A stretch of DNA of 35,337 nucleotides from Acidimicrobiia bacterium (GTDB lineage: Bacteria > Actinomycetota > Acidimicrobiia > IMCC26256 > PALSA-555): the NCBI GenBank assembly GCA_009694295.1, contig SHVJ01000012.1, forward strand, positions 1-35,337, given 5' to 3'. The position numbers and the translations under genes are program-made. The notes beneath the pieces were generated by a model. That model searched no databases. It was not told where the DNA came from and worked only from the letters and a program-made list of their open reading frames with translations. Shown in pieces: positions 1 to 7,318 of this stretch (positions within the stretch are counted from its first letter, which is position 1; every line of letters starts with the position of its first letter).

Positions 1-1
1 T

Positions 2-96
2 CCCGATTCCAGCCCGGATTCCAGCCCGGATTCCAGCCCGGATTCCAGCCCGGATTCCAGCCCGGATTCCAGCCCGGATTCCAGCCCCGGATTCAG
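2..96. repeat. 12-bp tandem repeat upstream of ftsE
   Basis: About eight head-to-tail copies of the 12-mer cccggattccag run from base 2 to about base 96. The first copy lacks one g and the last is slightly degenerate. In one forward frame it reads as a Pro-Asp-Ser-Ser repeat that stays open until a TAA near base 149, inside ftsE. It could therefore be the tail of an upstream gene or a non-coding minisatellite. The array begins at the window edge, so its full length is unknown. Confidence 0.9.
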
Positions 97-125
97 CTCG
101 CCTTTCCAGCCCAAACGGTTTTCTC

Positions 126-812
126 ATGCTGCGCTTCGAAAACGTCTCTAAGGTCTACAAGGGAAATGTCACCGCGCTCCGCGACGTCTCGATCGACGTC
201 CAAAAGGGCGAGTTCCTCTTCCTTGTCGGACCATCAGGTTCTGGGAAGTCCACCTTCCTGCGGCTGTTGCTGCGCGAGGAAGATCCCACCAACGGTCGCA
301 TCGTGGTGGCGGGCCGTGACATCTCGGCGATGTCGCACTGGAAGACGCCCCAGCTGCGCCGCAACATCGGCACCGTCTTCCAGGACTTCAAGCTCCTGCC
401 CACCCGCACGGTCTACGAGAACGTGGCTTTCGCGATGGAGGTCATCGGTCGGCCGCGCCACGTCGTGCGCACCCAGGTTCCGCAGGTGCTCGACCTCGTC
501 GGCCTGGCCAAGAAGGCGGGTCGTCTCCCCACCGAGCTCTCTGGTGGTGAGCAGCAACGGGTGTCGATCGCTCGTGCGTTCGTGAACCGCCCGTTGATCG
601 TCCTCGCCGACGAGCCGACCGGAAACCTCGACCCAGCCACGACCGTCGGCATCATGCGCATCCTCGACCGGATCAACCGGACCGGTACAACCGTGGTGAT
701 GGCGACCCACGACCAACGGATCGTCGACGCGATGAGGCGGCGGGTCATCGAGCTCGATCGCGGGAGCATCGTGCGCGACCAGGTCCGTGGCATCTACGGG
801 ACCGGAAGCTAG
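126..812 (+). CDS. ftsE: Cell-division ABC ATPase FtsE
   Basis: This is the ATPase of the FtsEX complex, which sits on the inner face of the membrane at the division site and drives FtsX to activate a periplasmic or extracytoplasmic wall hydrolase. The 228-residue length is normal for FtsE. Visible motifs are Walker [10 protein letters not shown] (about residues 35-43), a Q-loop in VFQDFKLLP, the ABC signature LSGGEQQR and Walker [11 protein letters not shown], followed by the H-loop ATHD. The ATG at 126 gives the family-typical N-terminus [11 protein letters not shown]. No strong Shine-Dalgarno is visible. ftsX starts 9 nt downstream, so the two genes are almost certainly co-transcribed. An ATPase of another small ABC system is unlikely given the neighbour. 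Confidence 0.96.
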   Translation: MLRFENVSKVYKGNVTALRDVSIDVQKGEFLFLVGPSGSGKSTFLRLLLREEDPTNGRIVVAGRDISAMSHWKTPQLRRNIGTVFQDFKLLPTRTVYENVAFAMEVIGRPRHVVRTQVPQVLDLVGLAKKAGRLPTELSGGEQQRVSIARAFVNRPLIVLADEPTGNLDPATTVGIMRILDRINRTGTTVVMATHDQRIVDAMRRRVIELDRGSIVRDQVRGIYGTGS

Positions 813-821
813 CCACCGCTG

Positions 822-1706
822 ATGGGGCGACTCCGGTACTTCGCGCGCGAGACCGTCATCTCACTCCGTCGGAACTTGATGATGACGATCGCCGGTGTGC
901 TCACGGTGACCGTGTCGTTGTCGCTCTTCGGTGGTGGCCTGCTGCTCACGAAGTGGGCCGGACATGGCACCGAGCGGATCAAGGGCGACGTCAAGCTCGA
1001 AGCGTTCATGCAGGTGCACGCAACCGATCAGCAGATCGCCGATGTGCAGGCCGCGCTCGAGTCCGATCCGCAGGTCAAGTCGGTCAAGTTCCTCGACAAG
1101 GAAGCCGCGTTCGAAGAGTTCAAGAAGATCTTCAAAGAGCAACCGGAACTCGTGCAGAACATCAACGCCGACTCGCTGCCCGTCTCATTCCGGATCGCTC
1201 CCGTGCAGGCCGAGATCACACCGGTCATTCAGCGGCGTTACGAGGCGATGAGCGGTGTCGACGAGGTTGCGACGCCGGAGAAGGCGATCAAGGGCCTCAT
1301 CGACGTGACCGACAAAGTGCAGCTGGGCCTGCTCCTCTTGTCACTGATCCTCCTCGTGTCGTCGTTGTTCCTGATCGTGAACACCATCCGGCTGGCGACG
1401 TTCGCCCGGCGCCGTGAGATCGAGGTGATGAAGCTCGTGGGTGCCTCGAACTGGTTCGTGCGGGTGCCATTTCTCGCCGAAGGTCTGGCCCAAGGGCTCA
1501 CTGGGGCCGGGATCGCGGTCTCGGCCGTGATCGCGCTCAAATACGCGGGGTTCGATAACTGGTTCAAAGATCCCGACACGATCTTCAACCGGTTCGAGGT
1601 GACCAATTCCGACGTGCTGTTCGTGGCGTTCCTCGTCATCATCGCCGGTGTGGTCATCGGCCTGCTGGGGTCGATCTTCGGCCTCCGGAGGTTCCTCCGC
1701 ACGTAA
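822..1706 (+). CDS. ftsX: Cell-division permease-like protein FtsX
   Basis: FtsX is the membrane partner of FtsE. It has no transport role; it passes ATP-driven shape change to a wall hydrolase. The 294-residue protein shows a cytoplasmic N-terminus (YFARETVISLRRN), a first membrane helix at about residues 22-42, a large extracytoplasmic loop (about 45-165) and three C-terminal helices of the MacB/FtsX type, with the conserved ARRREIEVMKLVGAS stretch between helices 2 and 3. Length and topology match the family. It follows ftsE by 9 nt and is followed by an M23 peptidase gene, the likely client of the complex. Confidence 0.95.
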   Translation: MGRLRYFARETVISLRRNLMMTIAGVLTVTVSLSLFGGGLLLTKWAGHGTERIKGDVKLEAFMQVHATDQQIADVQAALESDPQVKSVKFLDKEAAFEEFKKIFKEQPELVQNINADSLPVSFRIAPVQAEITPVIQRRYEAMSGVDEVATPEKAIKGLIDVTDKVQLGLLLLSLILLVSSLFLIVNTIRLATFARRREIEVMKLVGASNWFVRVPFLAEGLAQGLTGAGIAVSAVIALKYAGFDNWFKDPDTIFNRFEVTNSDVLFVAFLVIIAGVVIGLLGSIFGLRRFLRT

Positions 1707-1777
1707 CTCTGGGCGCGCCCTGAGTTTCCGCTCGCCGGCGCCTGAAAAGCCCTCAGAAACCCCGAAAACTGGCCGAT

Positions 1778-1852
1778 ATGTGCCTGTTGCTGATGTGCCT
1801 GTTGCTGATGTGCCTGTTGCTGATGTGCCTGTTGCTGATGTGGCTGTTGTTG
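1778..1852 (+). repeat. 15-bp tandem repeat between ftsX and the M23 peptidase gene
   Basis: Four identical copies of atgtgcctgttgctg are followed by a fifth, diverged copy (atgtggctgttgttg). The repeat length is a multiple of three and the frame is that of the downstream peptidase. If translation began at the first ATG, the protein would carry repeated Met-Cys-Leu-Leu-Leu in front of its normal signal peptide. Every copy offers an in-frame ATG, so the array may be a run of alternative start sites or simply untranslated. Confidence 0.93.
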
Positions 1853-1870
1853 TCTACCCTGGATTTCTCC

Positions 1871-3061
1871 ATGCGCAGGTGCTCCCCGCTCCGCCTGATT
1901 CTCCGCGCCGCCCCGGTCTTTCTCCTCGGCCTGGCGTTCGTTGTCGCGCCCACGTTCGCCGGGGCCGCGGGGAACGACGACCGGAGGAAGGAGCTCCAAG
2001 ACCAGATCGGCGAGGCCTCGAAGGCCGAAGCCGCGGCGCTCGCCGACCTTCAGGCCATCCGCGACCGCTTGGCGATCATCGACGCCCGGGTTGCCGCGAT
2101 CGATGCCCAGCTCGCCGGGGCCGAAGCCAAGCTCGCGCCGCTCCAGGCCGAGGCCGACCGGCTCGCCGCTGAGTTCGCCTCCCTCCAGGCGCAGATCGCC
2201 GCCACCCAGGCGCGCGTCGACGCCGCCCAGCTCATCCTCAACGAGACGGCCGCGAGCTTGTACGTCTCCGAGCGAAGTGGCGCTTCGTACGACACCGTCT
2301 TCGCGTCGCGACCAGACCAGCTCGTCACCCAGAGCCAATACCTCGACCGTGTCTCCGCGCGTCGACGACGCATCGTGAAGCGGGTCACGGTGTTGCGCGA
2401 CGACCTCGAGGATCAACGCAGGCAGCTCGAGAAGCAGAAGGCTGAAGCCGACGCGATCGCCGCGGAGGCTCGCGCCATCCGCGACCAGATCGCTGCGTTG
2501 CGAGCGGAAGTCGAGCCGGCGCGGGCGCAAGCTGCGCAAGAGCAGGTACTCGAGCGGCAGTCGCTCGACAGCATTCGGGCGAGCAAGGCGCAGTACGAGG
2601 CCGAGCTCGCCTCGATGCAGGTCACCTCGGACAGCATCTCGGCGCGACTGCGCGCCCGCGGCGGATTTGGTGGCGCGGCCCCGTGCGAAGCGCGCCCCGT
2701 TCCGGGTGCGATCACGAGCAACTTCGGAAACCGGTATCACCCGGTCCTGCATTACAACCGGATGCACACGGGTGCCGACATGCACGCGAGCGCGGGCACG
2801 CCGATTCACGCCTGTCGTGGCGGGGTCGTCGTCATCGCAGGTCCGCAAGGGGGCTACGGCAACGCCGTCGTCATCGACCACGGCGGCGGCATGGCGACCC
2901 TCTACGGGCACCAATCACGTCTCGCGGTTAGCGAAGGCCAAACCGTCGTTGCGGGCCAGGTCATCGGGTACGTCGGCAGCACCGGCATGTCGACCGGCCC
3001 GCACCTGCACTTCGAAGTCCGCCTCACCGGCAACCCGGTCGACCCCGCGCCGTACCTCTGA
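1871..3061 (+). CDS. Secreted coiled-coil M23 (LytM) peptidoglycan peptidase
   Basis: This is a probable wall hydrolase worked by FtsEX, comparable in layout to EnvC. From the ATG at 1871 (396 aa) it has a signal peptide (Arg-rich start, hydrophobic core VFLLGLAFVV, likely cleavage near TFAGAAG). A long coiled coil follows (about residues 37-265, rich in Ala, Glu, Gln and Arg), then a C-terminal M23 domain (about 285-396). The zinc ligands appear intact: HTGAD (HxxxD) and HLHFEV (HxH). This differs from EnvC, whose LytM domain is degenerate and acts only as an activator. An in-frame ATG at 1778 would add 31 residues from the tandem repeat. I prefer 1871 because it gives an ordinary signal peptide. 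Mycobacterial FtsX instead works with an NlpC/P60 enzyme (RipC). Confidence 0.9.
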   Translation: MRRCSPLRLILRAAPVFLLGLAFVVAPTFAGAAGNDDRRKELQDQIGEASKAEAAALADLQAIRDRLAIIDARVAAIDAQLAGAEAKLAPLQAEADRLAAEFASLQAQIAATQARVDAAQLILNETAASLYVSERSGASYDTVFASRPDQLVTQSQYLDRVSARRRRIVKRVTVLRDDLEDQRRQLEKQKAEADAIAAEARAIRDQIAALRAEVEPARAQAAQEQVLERQSLDSIRASKAQYEAELASMQVTSDSISARLRARGGFGGAAPCEARPVPGAITSNFGNRYHPVLHYNRMHTGADMHASAGTPIHACRGGVVVIAGPQGGYGNAVVIDHGGGMATLYGHQSRLAVSEGQTVVAGQVIGYVGSTGMSTGPHLHFEVRLTGNPVDPAPYL

Positions 3062-3066
3062 TCCTG

Positions 3067-3130
3067 TTCTCGGGTACTCCCGTTCTCGGGCAAGAAGGCG
3101 GGGTCCCCGCACCAGGTTCTTACCCGAGAA
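3067..3130. terminator. Inverted repeats between convergent genes, possible bidirectional terminator
   Basis: A perfect 10-bp inverted repeat (ttctcgggta at 3067-3076 and tacccgagaa at 3121-3130) encloses a smaller G/C hairpin (gcgggg/ccccgc at 3098-3110). It lies between the stops of the M23 gene and the convergent peroxiredoxin gene, the usual place for a shared terminator. No T-run follows, so the call rests on position and self-complementarity only. Confidence 0.4.
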
Positions 3131-3155
3131 GCATCTGCGTGGCGTTCCGCAGCTG

Positions 3156-3812
3156 TTACTTCGGCTGGGGGGTGATGCGGAGGTACGGCTTGAGGGTCTT
3201 GTAGCCGGGGAAGCGCTTCTCGGCGTCTTCGTTGGTGACGGCGGCGGTGATGATGACGTCGTCGCCTTGCTTCCAGTCGGCCGGAGTTGCGACCTGGTGC
3301 GTGGCGTTGAGCTGGAGCGAGTCGATGACGCGCAGGATCTCGTCGAAGTTCCGGCCCGTGGTCATCGGGTACGTAAGGATCATTCGCACCTTCTTGTCTG
3401 GCGCGATCACGTACACGTTGCGCACCGTCATGTTGTCGGCCGGCGTGCGCTCCTTGGCCTCGCCAGTCGTGCCTCCGGGCAGCATGTCGTAGAGCTCCGA
3501 CACCTTGAAATCGTCGTCGCCGATGATCGGATAGTTGGGCGCGGTGCCTTGGGTCTCCTCGATGTCCTTCGCCCACGCTTCGTGATCCGTGGTGGCGTCG
3601 ACCGAGAGGCCGATCACCTTCACGTTGCGCTTGTCCCACTCGGGCTTGAGCGCAGCGACGCGGCCGAGCTCGGTGGTACATACCGGAGTGAAGTCCTTCG
3701 GGTGCGAGAAGAGCACGCCCCACGAGTCGCCGAGGTACTTGTGGAAGTCGAGCTTGCCGTCGGTGGTGTTGGCAGTGAAGTTCGGGGCTTCGTCGCCCAG
3801 GTGAACGGCCAT
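3156..3812 (-). CDS. 1-Cys peroxiredoxin (Prx6 type)
   Basis: This is a thiol peroxidase reducing H2O2 and organic peroxides in the cytosol. The 218-residue protein carries the peroxidatic cysteine in DFTPVCTTE (Cys45). The rest follows the Prx6 subfamily, including the long C-terminal domain with LTYPMTTGRNFDEILRVIDSLQ and DWKQGDDVIITAAV. Length and this C-terminal extension set it apart from the shorter AhpC and Tpx types. The ATG at 3812 is preceded by a clear GGAGG about 9 nt upstream, which decides it over an ATG further upstream. It is transcribed divergently from the MFS gene; the regulatory space between them is about 100 bp. Confidence 0.94.
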   Translation of the reverse strand: MAVHLGDEAPNFTANTTDGKLDFHKYLGDSWGVLFSHPKDFTPVCTTELGRVAALKPEWDKRNVKVIGLSVDATTDHEAWAKDIEETQGTAPNYPIIGDDDFKVSELYDMLPGGTTGEAKERTPADNMTVRNVYVIAPDKKVRMILTYPMTTGRNFDEILRVIDSLQLNATHQVATPADWKQGDDVIITAAVTNEDAEKRFPGYKTLKPYLRITPQPK

Positions 3813-3909
3813 CGTGTGTTGCCTCCGTGAATGATCGAGATGAGTGGGGGGTGTCCGCACCTACGCTGCGAGGAGCCGCAGCCTAGACACGCCTTGGGGG
3901 AAAACACCA

Positions 3910-5226
3910 GTGACGAGGTCGGGATTCCCGGGGCGCGGGATGTTCGGGCGGCTTGCGATCGACCTCACGCCGCTGCGGGAGTCGCGAGACTTCCGACTGC
4001 TGTGGCTCGGTGAGCTCGTCTCGTCGGCTGGGTCGCAGGTCTCGGTAGTCGCGGTCTGGGTGCAGGTCTACGCGCTGACGCATTCGGTGGCCGCGCTCGG
4101 ACTCGTCGGCATCGTGCGGCTGGTTCCACTGGCGCTGACCGCGCTGGTGGGCGGGCCGCTCATCGACACACACGACCGTCGCCGTGTGCTGCTTCTGGCG
4201 GAGTTCGGTCAGGTGGCGTCGTCTTCGGTGCTGTTGATCGGCGCGCTCATTGGCGAGCCGCCGGTCGCGCTCGTGTTGGTCGGTGCTGCGTTGGCGGCCG
4301 GTTGTGGTGGGTTGGCCGCCTCGACCCGTACGGCGATCACGCCCAACGTCGTGACACGGAAGCAGCTCCCGTCCACACTGGCGCTGAACCAACTGATGTT
4401 CAACTCCACGATGATCATCGGCCCCGCGATCGGGGGCTTGGTGATCGATGGTCTCGGATTGTCTGTCGCGTACGCGATCGACGTCGTGAGCTTCCTTGCC
4501 GCCATTTTCACGTGCTATCTCATCCGACCGCAGATACCGACCCGCGATCACGTAGCTGACGAGGTCCGAGGTGGATATGTAGCGAATGGGTGGGCGCAGC
4601 TCACCGAGGGGCTCCGATTCCTTCGTGGACAGCGCGTGCTCCAGTCGACGTTCTACGTGGACCTCATCGCGATGATCTTCGGAATGCCGCGCGCGCTCTT
4701 CACCGTGCTCGCAGTGACCCAATTTGGTGCGACACGCGGGTCCGAGGGGTCGGTCGTGGGTCTGTTGTTCTCGGCCGTTGCCGTCGGTGCCGTCGTCGCG
4801 GCGCTCACGACGGGTTGGGTGCGCCACATCCGGCGGCAAGGGCTCGCGGTGCTGTGGGCGGTCGCGATCTGGGGACTCGGCATCGTGCTGTTCGGGCTGT
4901 CCGGTGGGGTGCTGGCGTTCGCGTTGGCGAGCCTCGCGTTGGCCGGCGCGGCCGATGTGGTGTCGGCGGTGTTCCGCGGCAGCATCCTCCAGTCCACGGT
5001 GCCCGACAACCTCCGAGGCCGGATGTCGTCGGTGCACATCCTCGTGGTGGTCGGAGGGCCGCAGGTCGGCGATGTCGAGGCGACCTTGGTGGCGTCGGTG
5101 TTCTCGCCCGTGGCGTCGGTCGTGATCGGTGGCGCGGCATGCATCGTGGGTGTAGCGCTGTTAGCCCTGGCTGTGCCCGAGTTCGCGCGCTATCGCACGC
5201 CGATTGTTTCGGAGGCCACGGGTTGA
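3910..5226 (+). CDS. MFS transporter (enterobactin-exporter-like family)
   Basis: This is a twelve-helix major facilitator protein of the group that contains EntS-like and macrolide-type exporters. The N-terminus LRESRDFRLLWLGELVSSAGSQ is the hallmark of this group, and the loop DTHDRRRVLL after helix 2 matches the MFS A-motif region. The substrate cannot be read from sequence. The GTG at 3910 has a G-rich Shine-Dalgarno-like stretch (gggggaa) 8-9 nt before it. An in-frame ATG at 3844 would leave only 31 bp to the divergent peroxiredoxin start, and another ATG lies at 3940. The resulting 438 aa is normal for the family. There is no operon partner with an obvious biosynthetic role. Confidence 0.88.
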   Translation: MTRSGFPGRGMFGRLAIDLTPLRESRDFRLLWLGELVSSAGSQVSVVAVWVQVYALTHSVAALGLVGIVRLVPLALTALVGGPLIDTHDRRRVLLLAEFGQVASSSVLLIGALIGEPPVALVLVGAALAAGCGGLAASTRTAITPNVVTRKQLPSTLALNQLMFNSTMIIGPAIGGLVIDGLGLSVAYAIDVVSFLAAIFTCYLIRPQIPTRDHVADEVRGGYVANGWAQLTEGLRFLRGQRVLQSTFYVDLIAMIFGMPRALFTVLAVTQFGATRGSEGSVVGLLFSAVAVGAVVAALTTGWVRHIRRQGLAVLWAVAIWGLGIVLFGLSGGVLAFALASLALAGAADVVSAVFRGSILQSTVPDNLRGRMSSVHILVVVGGPQVGDVEATLVASVFSPVASVVIGGAACIVGVALLALAVPEFARYRTPIVSEATG

Positions 5227-5250
5227 CGCGCGCCTCGCGTCGCCGCGAAC

Positions 5251-5670
5251 GTGACGACGATGGCGGGCTACTCGGGTACTCCCTTGGTGAAGAAGCTGGG
5301 CATCAAGGAGGGCGCGACAATCGCCGTCGTGCGCGCGCCGAACGGGTTCGCCGAGTCGTTGAAGTTTCCGAAGGGAGTTGCGCTGCGGCGCGAAGCGCGC
5401 GGGCGTCTCGATGTGGTCCTCTTCTTCGCCACCCGTCGCGCGGAACTGGCGCGGCGGTTCCCGAAGCTTGCCCACGGGCTCGAACCGGACGGTGGGCTTT
5501 GGATCGCGTGGCCGAAGCGCACATCGGGAGTGGCCACCGATCTCTCGTTCGACCCGGTCCAGGAGATCGGACTGAAGAACGGGTTGGTCGACAACAAGGT
5601 GTGTGCCATCGACGACACGTGGTCGGGGTTGCGCTTCGTGTACCGAGTAGCGGACCGTCCCGGTCGCTGA
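5251..5670 (+). CDS. DUF3052 family protein
   Basis: A small soluble protein of 139 aa (GTG at 5251) or 136 aa (ATG at 5260). The pattern GYSGTPLVKKLGIKEG near the N-terminus, VLFFATRRAEL in the middle and GLWIAWPKRTSG followed by GLVDNKVCAID matches the actinobacterial DUF3052 family. No biochemical function is established for this family to my knowledge. It sits 24 nt after the MFS gene and 35 nt before the SRAP gene, all on the same strand, so co-transcription is possible but no functional link is evident. Confidence 0.85.
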   Translation: MTTMAGYSGTPLVKKLGIKEGATIAVVRAPNGFAESLKFPKGVALRREARGRLDVVLFFATRRAELARRFPKLAHGLEPDGGLWIAWPKRTSGVATDLSFDPVQEIGLKNGLVDNKVCAIDDTWSGLRFVYRVADRPGR

Positions 5671-5705
5671 CGCTCGCAGTGTTGTCATGAGAATGTGGTC
5701 CTGAC

Positions 5706-6503
5706 ATGTGTGGTCGGTTCGTCGTCGCGTCTTCTCCGCAGCTCCTCGCGGATCAGTTCGATGTCGACGAAGTCACGGTCGATACGCCGAAACCCCAATA
5801 CAACGTCGCGCCGCGCCAGCAGGTCATGGTCGTCCGCCAGCGCGAGGACGTGCGGGTGCTGTCACAGCTCCGATGGGGGCTCGTACCGTCGTGGGCGAAG
5901 ACGGCAGCGATCGGTGATCGCATGATCAACGCGCGAGCTGAAGGCTTGGCGGAAAAGCCCGCGTACAAGCGCCCGTTCGCGAAGCACCGCTGCATCATCC
6001 CGGCGGACGGCTTCTACGAGTGGCAGGTCGTCGCGCCGCCGACCACACCGAAAGGGCGCCCGAAGAAGCAGCCGGTGTTCATCCACCGACGCGATGGCGA
6101 GCCGATGGCACTTGCTGGGCTGTGGGCCGCGTGGAAGGTGCCTGAAGGAATCAAGGTTGATGGTGTGAAAGAGGCCCAGGCGAGCGTCAGCGGGCGGGGT
6201 ACCCCCGCCCGCAGCGAGCTTCGTGATGGAGATGGCTGGTTGAGGTCGTGTGTGATCGTCACCACCAAGCCCAACGACCTGCTCGCGCCGGTCCACGACC
6301 GGATGCCGGTTGTGTTGCCGAAGTCGGAATGGGCTCGCTGGCTGAACCCGGAAGATCACGATGTCGACGCATTGGCGGAGCTGCTCGTGCCGCTGCCCGA
6401 CGACGTGCTCGAGTTGTGGCCCGTGAGCACGCTCGTGAACAAGGCCGGTACGAACGATCCCGAGCTCGTAAAGCCCGTCGGCGCAGTCGTCCGGCGCTCC
6501 TAG
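5706..6503 (+). CDS. SRAP-domain abasic-site DNA-protein crosslinker (YedK/HMCES type)
   Basis: SRAP proteins form a thiazolidine crosslink between their N-terminal cysteine and abasic sites in single-stranded DNA, shielding these sites. The 265-residue protein begins MCGRF, so after Met removal Cys2 is the catalytic residue. Other conserved elements are INARAEGLAEKPAYK (active-site Asn), CIIPADGFYEW (catalytic Glu) and LLAPVHDRMPVVL (catalytic His). The ATG at 5706 must be the start because Cys2 has to be exposed. An insertion around residues 150-177 (GIKVDGVKEAQASVSGRG and following) is longer than in compact homologues, and the DNA for it contains a strong hairpin at 6190-6212. Confidence 0.95.
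   Translation: MCGRFVVASSPQLLADQFDVDEVTVDTPKPQYNVAPRQQVMVVRQREDVRVLSQLRWGLVPSWAKTAAIGDRMINARAEGLAEKPAYKRPFAKHRCIIPADGFYEWQVVAPPTTPKGRPKKQPVFIHRRDGEPMALAGLWAAWKVPEGIKVDGVKEAQASVSGRGTPARSELRDGDGWLRSCVIVTTKPNDLLAPVHDRMPVVLPKSEWARWLNPEDHDVDALAELLVPLPDDVLELWPVSTLVNKAGTNDPELVKPVGAVVRRS
6190..6212. repeat. 10-bp perfect inverted repeat inside the SRAP gene
   Basis: The arms gcgggcgggg (6190-6199) and ccccgcccgc (6203-6212) enclose a 3-nt centre. The structure lies in the part of the SRAP gene that encodes a poorly conserved loop (VSGRGTPARSE), so it could be a small palindromic insertion tolerated there. The frame is maintained. Confidence 0.8.
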
Positions 6504-6513
6504 GCTTCGGCGC

Positions 6514-7254
6514 ATGGCCGACCTCGACTACATCAGTTCGATTCGCGACAACGCGTCGGCGCTGGCCGACGCCGCCGAGAGCGCCGGACCCGACGCCCAG
6601 GTGCCGTCGTGTCCGGAGTGGAGCGTCGCCGATCTGCTGGGACACATGGGCACCGTGCACCGGTGGGCGGCCTCGAACTGCGACCGCGAACCTTCGAAGG
6701 AGTTCATGCGGTCAAGGGACGCCGGCATCGAGGTGCCTGACGACCGCAGCGGGCGTCCGGCATGGGTTCGCGAAGGTGCCGCGCTGCTCGCCGACACGTT
6801 GGCGGCGCATTCGCCCGACGATCCATGTTGGACCTTCGCCCCACCGGCGACTGTCGGGTTCTGGTGTCGGCGCCAGGCCCACGAGACGGCGATGCACCGC
6901 GTCGACGCGCAGCTCGCAGCAGGCGCGGTTCAGCCCATCGATGCGCCGCTCGCGGCCGATGGGATCGACGAGCTCCTCTGGTTGCTCCCGAACCGGCCGT
7001 GGGCGCCCGACAAGCTCACTGGTGCAAGCGAGTCCCTGCACTTGCACTGCGACGACGTCGAGGGGGAGTGGCTGCTTCGGCTCGCACCGACGGGACTCGA
7101 AGTCGAGCGGGTGCATGCCAAGGGGGATGTCGCGGTTCGCGGCGCCGCATCGGATCTTCTCGTCTGGCTCATGGGTAGAGGGCCGATCGAACCGCTCGAG
7201 GTGTTCGGCGACGAGGCGCAGCTCGCGCGCTGGCGCGAGGTCGCCAACTTCTGA
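6514..7254 (+). CDS. Maleylpyruvate isomerase / mycothiol-dependent enzyme family protein
   Basis: A member of the DinB-like four-helix family typified by mycothiol-dependent maleylpyruvate isomerase. The N-terminal domain (about residues 1-150) holds the expected pattern: VPSCPEWSVADLLGHMGTVHRW near residue 30-55 and the metal-ligand segment ARQAHETAMHRVDAQ near 125-140. The C-terminal half (about 150-246) resembles the SCP2-like or MDMPI C-terminal domain. Many paralogues exist in actinobacteria, and most have unknown substrates, so only family and probable metal/thiol dependence are claimed. The ATG at 6514 follows the SRAP stop by 10 nt. A TAGGCT hexamer overlapping that stop lies 7 nt before the ATG. 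Confidence 0.88.
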   Translation: MADLDYISSIRDNASALADAAESAGPDAQVPSCPEWSVADLLGHMGTVHRWAASNCDREPSKEFMRSRDAGIEVPDDRSGRPAWVREGAALLADTLAAHSPDDPCWTFAPPATVGFWCRRQAHETAMHRVDAQLAAGAVQPIDAPLAADGIDELLWLLPNRPWAPDKLTGASESLHLHCDDVEGEWLLRLAPTGLEVERVHAKGDVAVRGAASDLLVWLMGRGPIEPLEVFGDEAQLARWREVANF

Positions 7255-7306
7255 TACCCGGCCTTCTGATACCCGAAGTGGTTGCGATGGGGACCAGCAC
7301 GTCCGC

Positions 7307-7318
7307 TACCGTCGTGCG
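7307..7318 (+). promoter_or_regulatory. Putative leaderless promoter of the desaturase gene (-10 TACCGT)
   Basis: TACCGT at 7307-7312 matches the actinobacterial -10 pattern TANNNT. It is followed by exactly 6 nt and then the ATG at 7319, so transcription would begin at or within a base of the start codon. No Shine-Dalgarno is present. A weak -35-like TTGCGA lies at 7282-7287. Confidence 0.45.

Noticed and set aside
1-125. CRISPR array at the window start
   Set aside because: The 12-bp units abut directly with no spacers, so this is a simple tandem repeat.
1238-2914. 558-codon open frame on the minus strand across ftsX and the M23 gene
   Set aside because: Low-complexity antisense frame caused by high GC codon bias; it includes the tandem repeat as Gln-rich sequence and shows no domain.
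7249-7275. Direct repeat ttctgatacccg (two copies) after the maleylpyruvate-isomerase-like gene
   Set aside because: Only two copies of 12 bp, one including the gene's stop; too little to call an attachment site or element end.
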